Shown piece after piece: positions 58,335 to 64,000 of a DNA stretch of 64,000 nt. The stretch spans positions 2,175,026-2,239,025 of the forward strand of contig NZ_CP042243.1 of the NCBI RefSeq assembly GCF_008152325.1, in the 5' to 3' direction. This DNA comes from Crassaminicella thermophila. GTDB taxonomy: Bacteria; Bacillota; Clostridia; Peptostreptococcales; Thermotaleaceae. Each line of letters opens with the position of its first letter. Position 1 is the stretch's first letter. Position numbers and translations under genes: made by a program. The notes under the pieces were generated by a model. It saw only the letters and a program-made list of their open reading frames with translations. It searched no databases and was not told where the DNA came from.

Positions 58335-60194
58335 ATGAATTGTCATAATCCTATCAGCAGTATGGATATACCAGAGAGAGCAAAAAAAATCGTACTTGCT
58401 GGGAATCCAAATGTAGGAAAATCTGTTTTTTTTAACGCATTAACTGGTTTGTATGTAGATGTTTCAAATTTCCCAGGTACAACTGTTGATATTAGTGTAG
58501 GAAAATATAAGGATTCTGTCGTTATGGATACTCCTGGAGTATATGGTGTATCCTCTTTTAATGATGAAGAAAGAGTTGCAAGAGATGTTATTTTATTCGC
58601 TGATGTTATACTAAATGTTGTAGATGCAGTTCATTTAGAGCGAGACTTATTTTTAACACAACAAATCATTGATATGGGAATTCCTGTTGTAATTGCTTTA
58701 AATATGATGGATGAAGTAAAAAGAAATGGTTTAAAAATCGATATAGAAAAGCTTTCTAAAGAATTAGGTGTAGAAATTATTCCAACAACAGCTACTAAAA
58801 AAGAAGGTATCGAAGAAGTTAAGGCGGCTTTAGATCGAGCTAAAGTCGGTAATAGAATTCCACAAATAAAGACATTAATGGATAAAGTTATTGATAAAGT
58901 TGATATAGAAGCTGAAGCACTTCTTGTTGTTGAAGAAGATGAAAATGTATTATCACGACATAATCTTAAAAATGAATATGGAAAAAGAGACCATATCTAT
59001 AAGCTAAGAAGGGATCGTGTCGATACAATAGTTGATGCTATTATAACAGAAACAAATGAAGGAGCATCTTTTAAAACAAAACTAGGAAGATGGATGTTAA
59101 AGCCTTTGACTGGTATTCCAATTTTATTAGTAGCTTTATACTTAACCTACCAATTAATTGGTGTTTTTGTAGCTCAAACAGTCGTAGGTATAACAGAAGA
59201 AATAATAATGGGACAATATTATTATGATTTTATAATGAATATCTTAACAAATTTTGTAAATGAAGGAAGCTTCATCGGCCAATTACTTATTGGAGAATTT
59301 GGAATTCTTACTATGGCTCCTATTTACTTATTTGGTTTATTACTTCCTCTTGTTGTTGGATTTTACTTTATCCTTTCTTTTATGGAGGATTCTGGATATT
59401 TACCAAGGATTGCTGCTATGGTAGACAGACTGCTTACATTTTTTGGATTGAATGGACGAGCTATTATTCCTATTATTCTTGGTTTTGGCTGTGTAACTAT
59501 GGCAACAATTACAACCCGTTTATTAGGTTCTAAAAGAGAGCGATTCATTGCTACAATGCTTTTAGGTCTAGCGATTCCATGTTCTGCACAACTTGGTGTA
59601 ATTGCTGGACTAATCGCTCCCCTTGGTACAAAAATGTTTTTATTATATGCAGTTTCAATTTTTATTGTATTTGTACTAACTGGAACTATTTTAAACAAAA
59701 TAATGCCTGGAGAATCTACAGATTTATTAATTGATCTTCCACCTATTAGAATGCCTATTTTGAAGAATGTACTTCAAAAGACCTATCTTAAATCAAAAAT
59801 GTTTATTTTAGAAGCAGGTCCTCTATTTGTTTTAGGTGCTGTTATAATAACCATATTGCAATATACAGGCGCACTAGAAATCATTTCAGATGCATTAGCA
59901 CCAATTACTGTTGGATTTTTAAAACTTCCTAAAGAAACTGCACAAACATTTATCATGGGAATCATAAGACGTGATTTTGGTGCAGCAGGACTCAATACAC
60001 TAGCACAGCAAGGTCTTTTAAATCCACTACAAGTAGTTATATCACTCGTTGCTATTACCTTATTTGTACCTTGTATTGCAGCAATTATGGTTATCTTCAA
60101 GGAAAGAAGCTGGCAAGAATCTGCCCTTATTTGGATCGGAAGCTTTGTTATATCATTCTTAGCAGCTGGTATTCTTGCCCATATTGTTTTATAG
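58335..60194 (+). CDS. feoB: Ferrous iron transport protein B (full length, second Feo system)
   Basis: A 619-residue membrane protein with the GTPase fused to the permease. G1 GNPNVGKS (23-30), G3 DTPG (66-69) and G4 NMMD (124-127) are intact. The spacer (about 170-250) is longer and more charged than in the split form. The Gate motifs GFGCVTMATITTRLL and IPCSAQLGVIAGL follow, with a further conserved cysteine (FVPCIAAI) near the end. The N-terminus has Cys3. It imports Fe(II) with the FeoA just upstream. Confidence 0.93.
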   Translation: MNCHNPISSMDIPERAKKIVLAGNPNVGKSVFFNALTGLYVDVSNFPGTTVDISVGKYKDSVVMDTPGVYGVSSFNDEERVARDVILFADVILNVVDAVHLERDLFLTQQIIDMGIPVVIALNMMDEVKRNGLKIDIEKLSKELGVEIIPTTATKKEGIEEVKAALDRAKVGNRIPQIKTLMDKVIDKVDIEAEALLVVEEDENVLSRHNLKNEYGKRDHIYKLRRDRVDTIVDAIITETNEGASFKTKLGRWMLKPLTGIPILLVALYLTYQLIGVFVAQTVVGITEEIIMGQYYYDFIMNILTNFVNEGSFIGQLLIGEFGILTMAPIYLFGLLLPLVVGFYFILSFMEDSGYLPRIAAMVDRLLTFFGLNGRAIIPIILGFGCVTMATITTRLLGSKRERFIATMLLGLAIPCSAQLGVIAGLIAPLGTKMFLLYAVSIFIVFVLTGTILNKIMPGESTDLLIDLPPIRMPILKNVLQKTYLKSKMFILEAGPLFVLGAVIITILQYTGALEIISDALAPITVGFLKLPKETAQTFIMGIIRRDFGAAGLNTLAQQGLLNPLQVVISLVAITLFVPCIAAIMVIFKERSWQESALIWIGSFVISFLAAGILAHIVL

Positions 60195-60199
60195 CAAGT

Positions 60200-60230
60200 A
60201 AAATCCCTTGTAATTACAAGGGATTTTTTA
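60200..60230. terminator. Bidirectional terminator
   Basis: AAAATCCCTTGT-AATT-ACAAGGGATTTT, perfect 12-base arms, then T-run; between feoB (+) and the following minus-strand gene. Confidence 0.92.
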
Positions 60231-61427
60231 ATTCTTTCTTATATTCCAATAAATCACAAGTATGAAAATCACAATTCCCATATTAAATAATATAAAAGAC
60301 CGATAAGAAAAATTTTCTTTTTTTACATAGTTTAATACATTTTCATCTTGATTGTTTATAAAGGTTTTATACTTTTCTTTTATTCCAACAGGCAAATTCA
60401 TTAATTCCTGTTTTGCCCATATTGTAACCAATTCATTATCATGTTTTACTTTTATAATTTTCATTAATGTATGTATATACCGATCTATATCTCCATTTGT
60501 TTTATATAAGATAGCCAACTTATACTGATTTGTATCATGAAGCATTCCATTCATTTTAAAATAATAGGCAGCTTCTTCATATCTTCCCCTTTCCATTAAA
60601 ATAATTGCTCTGTAATAATCTAAAAAATTTTCCAATTTTAAAGCGTAGCTAGTAACTTCTTCATTTCCATTTTCTTTATAGGATGCTATTTTATCCATAT
60701 TGGCCAAAGCTTCTTCATAATTTTTTTTCATGTAATTATCATATGCTGCCTTTGCTAAATTCTGCATATGCCACTTTTCTTTATCAAGAGGAGAACATAT
60801 ATTTTCTAATAAGTATTGTTTTTGCTTATCTATAATATCTCTATGATAAATAGTAATGTTTGATGGAACCTTCAAATGGTAAAACTCCAAAATTATTTTT
60901 CTTTTCTCTGGAAGTATTTTAACCTTTATGTTTCTATTATTTTTATAGTTTATTAGTTTAAAATCCTCTGGGTTAAAATCTTTATCAAAATATACTGTAA
61001 CTTTACCATAATCCCCTCTTAAAATATAATCGATAACTTCTCCTCCTATTGAATCATATGTATTATATACCCAGTAATTATTCTCTACTTTATGTACTTC
61101 TTTATCAAACGCTATTTCCCAAAAATACCAATACACTTTATCTTTTAATTCTTTTTTTACGAAAATCTTTTTTCCATCAACATATGTTTCAAAATTATAT
61201 AACTTTTTATTTGTCGGAAATCCTACCCTAACTTTTTCTTCTCCTGTACTTTTTAATATAAATTCACTATGAACATAAGATATTCCATTCTTTACTTTGA
61301 TTTCTATATTTCCTGACATAATTTGAATAGGTGTATCAAATATTGAATGTACAAATACACTATTATCTGCATATGTTATAATACTAAAAATAAAAATTAT
61401 GCTTAACAATATAATAAACTTTCTCAT
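60228..61427 (-). CDS. Secreted, C-terminally anchored protein with TPR-like repeats, unrecognised
   Basis: A 399-residue exported protein. The signal peptide is about residues 1-19 (TYA-D). Residues 20-190 look like beta-sandwich (FVHSIFDTPIQIMSGNIEIKV, quoted in part: HSIFDTPIQI), residues 215-350 like helical TPR-type repeats (YEEALANMDKIA, GRYEEAAYYFKMNG), and a C-terminal helix (about 375-393) anchors it with a basic RKN tail. The start is the ATG at 61427 behind AGGAAAG. I do not recognise a family; the beta domain vaguely recalls DUF4424-type proteins. It precedes no known partner except the small anchored protein upstream. Confidence 0.7.
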   Translation of the reverse strand: MRKFIILLSIIFIFSIITYADNSVFVHSIFDTPIQIMSGNIEIKVKNGISYVHSEFILKSTGEEKVRVGFPTNKKLYNFETYVDGKKIFVKKELKDKVYWYFWEIAFDKEVHKVENNYWVYNTYDSIGGEVIDYILRGDYGKVTVYFDKDFNPEDFKLINYKNNRNIKVKILPEKRKIILEFYHLKVPSNITIYHRDIIDKQKQYLLENICSPLDKEKWHMQNLAKAAYDNYMKKNYEEALANMDKIASYKENGNEEVTSYALKLENFLDYYRAIILMERGRYEEAAYYFKMNGMLHDTNQYKLAILYKTNGDIDRYIHTLMKIIKVKHDNELVTIWAKQELMNLPVGIKEKYKTFINNQDENVLNYVKKENFSYRSFILFNMGIVIFILVIYWNIRKN

Positions 61428-61516
61428 TATCTTTCCTCTTTCCTTTTTAATAAAAAAATTATCATTAATCAATAATCCACAATTTTAAGATATTTATAAT
61501 TTCCTAAAGAATTAAA

Positions 61517-61545
61517 AAGAGCTCTATAAGTTGAGCTCTTACTTT
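61517..61545 (-). terminator. Terminator of the anchored 178-residue protein gene
   Basis: AAGAGCTC-N8-GAGCTCTT with T-run on the minus strand. Confidence 0.85.
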
Positions 61546-62081
61546 TATAATTGTGCTGCAAAACACCAGTTTTTATTTTCTTTAATAAATTTTAATTTAT
61601 AACAACAAGTACCTTCTTCATAAATTTCTACTACATCAATATAAGCAGTATCTTCATCATCATATGTAATATTGGAATAATTTAATTCTTTAAGCTGACC
61701 ATTTCCTATAATATTTTTCAGTCTATATACAAAAAACTCTTCAGGAATATTTCTTTTATAAATATTACTAGACATTTCATAAATAAGTTTAGCAGCTTCC
61801 TTCTTATCAAGCTTTCCCTGTGAAGTTCTTTGAATAATTTCTTTCCAAGTATCTAAAGCCTTTTTTAGATTATCTAGTTTAGAAATATTAATTGGTAATA
61901 TTTCCTTTTCTATTTTTTGTTCTTTTAAAATATTATTTTCCACATTTTCTTTAATATCTGAATGGTTTTGTATCTTAATACTATCAGAAAGAGAATATCC
62001 AACAAATATTCCAAAAACTCCCCCTAGCATAACAAAAGTAAAAAATATAAAAATACCTACAGCTACATTCTTATGATCCAT
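61545..62081 (-). CDS. Membrane-anchored protein of 178 residues, unrecognised
   Basis: One N-terminal helix (about residues 8-29, GVFGIFVGYSL) followed by a charged linker (30-65), a helical region (68-115) and a small beta domain ending in a Cys-Cys pair (GTCCYKLKFI, about 158-159) and Cys173. The tail resembles the extracytoplasmic NTF2-like or DUF4878-type lipoprotein folds, but I cannot assign it. Three cysteines suggest a possible disulfide. AGAGGTG precedes the ATG. It may be co-regulated with the neighbouring secreted protein. Confidence 0.7.
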   Translation of the reverse strand: MDHKNVAVGIFIFFTFVMLGGVFGIFVGYSLSDSIKIQNHSDIKENVENNILKEQKIEKEILPINISKLDNLKKALDTWKEIIQRTSQGKLDKKEAAKLIYEMSSNIYKRNIPEEFFVYRLKNIIGNGQLKELNYSNITYDDEDTAYIDVVEIYEEGTCCYKLKFIKENKNWCFAAQL

Positions 62082-62188
62082 CCTGTCACCTCTTTGTCAG
62101 TCAATTGATCATTTTCTTCATATTTTATCATAATTCTTTATATTTTTCATTACCTTAAATAAAATTATATGAATTTTTCAAAAACATA

Positions 62189-62215
62189 TTGACATAATGA
62201 TCCTATTGGTATAAA
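62189..62215 (+). promoter_or_regulatory. Promoter of SAM riboswitch transcript
   Basis: Perfect TTGACA (62189-62194) with TATAAA 15 bases on (62210-62215), or TAAACT at 17. The transcript would start about 35 bases before the aptamer. Confidence 0.55.
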
Positions 62216-62250
62216 CTTACTACTAAATCAATAAAAACTGAATATTTTAA

Positions 62251-62350
62251 CTCTTATCCAGAGTGGCGGAGGGATCTGGCCCTATGAAGCCCGGCAACCA
62301 GCATATTATGCAATGGTGCTAATTCCAGCGGTATAACCGACAGATGAGAG
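62251..62350 (+). ncRNA. SAM-I (S-box) riboswitch
   Basis: Conserved S-box sequence: CUCUUAUCCAGAGUGGCGGAG at 62251 on (quoted in part: CUUAUCCAGAG), GGAUCUGGCCC, GAAGCCCGGCAACC, GGUGCUAAUUCCAGC and CGACAGAUGAGAG. All four helices can be drawn. It should switch off the downstream genes when SAM is abundant. Confidence 0.97.
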
Positions 62351-62361
62351 CGTTATATTAA

Positions 62362-62396
62362 AAAACTTCTTTCACTGTCAAAGAAGTTTTTTTATT
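62362..62396 (+). terminator. SAM riboswitch terminator
   Basis: AAAACTTCTTT / AAAGAAGTTTT arms (62362-62372 and 62380-62390) with a 7-base loop, followed by TTTATTTTAT. Confidence 0.93.
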
Positions 62397-62420
62397 TTAT
62401 ATAAGAAAGGAAGATGTAAT

Positions 62421-63593
62421 ATGTCTATAAAAAAGACTTATGAAGAAATCAATGAAAAAATCAAAAATGGTTGTGCAGTTGTTGTAAGTGCTGAAGAAGT
62501 AATAGATATTGTAAAAGAAAAAGGTATCAAAGACGCTGCAAAATATGTAGATGTAGTTACAACAGCAACTTTTGGCCCTATGTGTTCAACAGGAGCTTTT
62601 TTAAACTTCGGTCATTCAGATCCCCCAATTAGAATGACAAAGGTTACATTAAATGATGTAGCAGCATATTCTGGTCTTGCAGCTGTTGATGCTTATATTG
62701 GTGCTACAGAAATTTCTGAAAGCAAAGGAATTGAATATGGAGGTGCGCATGTTATTTGCGACTTGATTGATGGAAAAAAAATACGTCTAAAAGCAACTTC
62801 TCCTGGAACTGATTGCTATCCAAGATTAGAAATTGATACTTATATCACAAAAGACAGTATTAATGAAGCCTATTTGTTCAACCCAAGAAATGCTTATCAA
62901 AATTATAGTGCTGCAATCAACACCTCAGATAAAGCTCTTTATACTTATATGGGGATTCTACAACCAAATATGGGGAATATCAACTACTGTACTTCTGGAC
63001 AGTTAAGCCCCCTTTTTAATGATCCCCTCTATCGAACAATAGGCATTGGAACAAGGATATTCCTTGCTGGAACAACAGGATATATCTCTTGGCAAGGAAC
63101 CCAATTTTTTTCTGATCGTGAAAGGGATGAAAATGGTATTCCTCTATCTCCTGCAGCTACCCTTGCAGTAGTTGGTGATTTAAAGAAAATGAGCACTGAG
63201 TATATAAAACCAGCCGTTTTTGAGAAATATGGCATATCTATGTTTGTTGGAATAGGAATTCCTATCCCTATACTTGATGAAGAAATGATGAAATTTGTTT
63301 CTATTGAAGATAAGGACCTTTATACGAGTATAGTAGATTATAGCGTCCCAAGTAGAAACAAACCAACTCTTGGCAGAGTTAATTATGCACAATTAAGAAG
63401 TGGCTCTATTAATTTAAATGGAAAAAGTATTAAAACAGCTCCTATTACAAGTTTATATAAATCAAGAAAAATTGCAGAAGAATTAAAAAAATTGATTATG
63501 GAAGGAAATTTTTACCTTCAACAACCAATTGAAGCATTTCCACTAAATAATCGTTTAAATACCCTTGAAATTATCGATGCAGAGGAGGAATAA
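62421..63593 (+). CDS. Homocysteine biosynthesis protein, DUF39 family
   Basis: A 390-residue protein of the DUF39/HcyBio family. In methanogens the homologue, with a NIL-ferredoxin partner, makes homocysteine from aspartate semialdehyde and sulfide. Conserved residues include VVTTATFGPMCSTGAFLNFGHSDPPI (quoted in parts: TTATFGPMCSTG, GHSDPPIRM), GTDCYP, NYCTSGQLSP and GTTGYISWQGTQ; the cysteines of the MCS, DCY and NYC motifs are likely catalytic or carry persulfide. The SAM riboswitch upstream fits a methionine pathway gene. The partner gene starts two bases after its stop. Confidence 0.93.
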   Translation: MSIKKTYEEINEKIKNGCAVVVSAEEVIDIVKEKGIKDAAKYVDVVTTATFGPMCSTGAFLNFGHSDPPIRMTKVTLNDVAAYSGLAAVDAYIGATEISESKGIEYGGAHVICDLIDGKKIRLKATSPGTDCYPRLEIDTYITKDSINEAYLFNPRNAYQNYSAAINTSDKALYTYMGILQPNMGNINYCTSGQLSPLFNDPLYRTIGIGTRIFLAGTTGYISWQGTQFFSDRERDENGIPLSPAATLAVVGDLKKMSTEYIKPAVFEKYGISMFVGIGIPIPILDEEMMKFVSIEDKDLYTSIVDYSVPSRNKPTLGRVNYAQLRSGSINLNGKSIKTAPITSLYKSRKIAEELKKLIMEGNFYLQQPIEAFPLNNRLNTLEIIDAEEE

Positions 63594-63595
63594 AA

Positions 63596-64000
63596 ATGAA
63601 AAAAAAGATTTTTTTAATCTTTCCACCCCATTTAACAGATCAACCCATTACTTATACATTAATAAAAAAATATGATTTAAAAACAAATATATTAAGAGCT
63701 TCTATAAACTACAATACACAAGGGAATCTTTTATTGGAACTTGAAGGTACAAAAGAAAACATATCATCAGGCATTCGCTATCTAGAAAATATTGGAGTAA
63801 AAGTTGACTTTATTCATACTGAAATAAAGTGGGATGAAAAAGCTTGCATCCATTGTGGTGCTTGTACAGCTGTTTGCCCTTCAGATGCTTTAAAGCTAGA
63901 TTCAAATAGTTGGCTTTTATCTTTCAATGCAGAAGAATGTTTAGGCTGTAAACTTTGTATTAAAGCATGTCCTTTAAAAATTATTACAAATGGCTTATAG
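63596..64000 (+). CDS. NIL-domain ferredoxin (partner of DUF39 protein)
   Basis: A complete 134-residue protein ending with TAG at the last base of the window. The N-terminal NIL domain (about 1-75, ILRASINYNTQGNLLLELEG, quoted in part: NTQGNLLLELEG) resembles the substrate-binding domain of methionine transporters; two [4Fe-4S] motifs follow, ACIHCGACTAVCPSDAL and CLGCKLCIKACP. It matches the MA1822-type partner of DUF39 and should supply electrons. AGAGGAGG precedes the ATG. It is in the SAM-controlled operon. Confidence 0.93.
   Translation: MKKKIFLIFPPHLTDQPITYTLIKKYDLKTNILRASINYNTQGNLLLELEGTKENISSGIRYLENIGVKVDFIHTEIKWDEKACIHCGACTAVCPSDALKLDSNSWLLSFNAEECLGCKLCIKACPLKIITNGL

Noticed and set aside
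1-64000. tRNA, rRNA, transposase, prophage or integrase genes
   Set aside because: None seen on either strand by eye.

Overview
The window is a 64-kb chromosomal stretch of an AT-rich, anaerobic, Gram-positive bacterium, most likely a clostridium of the Alkaliphilus/Crassaminicella kind. The signs are the very low GC content, strong AGGAGG ribosome binding sites, NAD-linked [FeFe] hydrogenase genes, a flavodiiron protein, two ferrous-iron (Feo) systems, a YtvI-like sporulation permease, SbcCD-like YhaN/YhaO proteins, and glycine, SAM and manganese riboswitches. I see no rRNA, tRNA, CRISPR array, phage or transposase gene. It looks like core chromosome with a few decayed genes and one large structured repeat.

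Layout. 1-2 kb: the end of an ABC-2 exporter and a lone cobalamin C20-methyltransferase gene (cbiL). 2-6 kb (minus): FHA protein, FtsW/RodA, transpeptidase and FabI. 6-10.9 kb: oligoendopeptidase F, a DRTGG protein with a sensory-type [FeFe]-hydrogenase-like protein, and a YtvI-like permease. 11-14 kb: a long glutamine synthetase and an MscS channel. 14-17.3 kb: feoA, a feoB split into two cistrons, and a convergent MntR/DtxR-type repressor gene that sits behind a yybP-ykoY (Mn2+) riboswitch. 17.3-21 kb: a frameshifted DUF89 gene, a truncated hydE, DUF421 and a two-receiver diguanylate cyclase. 21-31 kb: a secreted glycosidase-like protein facing a five-gene exopolysaccharide operon (GH8-like, degenerate GGDEF with an intact I-site, DUF2334, GT2 synthase, BcsB-like with SPOR). 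31-35 kb: the trimeric NADH-linked hydrogenase. 35-40 kb: NhaC and CPA2 antiporters, a PII-like protein, an amidase, a ~340-bp imperfect palindrome and a LysM-CAP protein. 40-48 kb: hsp20 under a CtsR-like operator, an EAL protein, a two-component system, and a glycine riboswitch ahead of ACT (UPF0237) and UPF0210 genes. 48-58 kb: YhaN/YhaO, CvfB, flavodiiron protein, HAD phosphatase and a sigma-54 activator. 58-64 kb: a second, Fur-box-controlled feoAB, two unrecognised secreted or anchored proteins, and a SAM-I riboswitch ahead of a DUF39/NIL-ferredoxin homocysteine synthesis pair.

Three themes run through the window. Metal homeostasis uses two Feo systems with different operator types plus a Mn2+ riboswitch on a repressor gene. 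Cyclic di-GMP is represented by a synthase, a phosphodiesterase and a probable receptor built into the polysaccharide operon. Hydrogen metabolism includes a catalytic trimer, a sensory-type homologue, a TM1266-type regulator and a hydE remnant. The strongest leads are the exopolysaccharide operon, the Mn2+ riboswitch-repressor arrangement, the glycine riboswitch on UPF0237/UPF0210, the large palindrome at 39.3-39.7 kb and a hairpin lying between the Shine-Dalgarno sequence and start codon of cbiL. All start choices, promoters and folds were read by eye.
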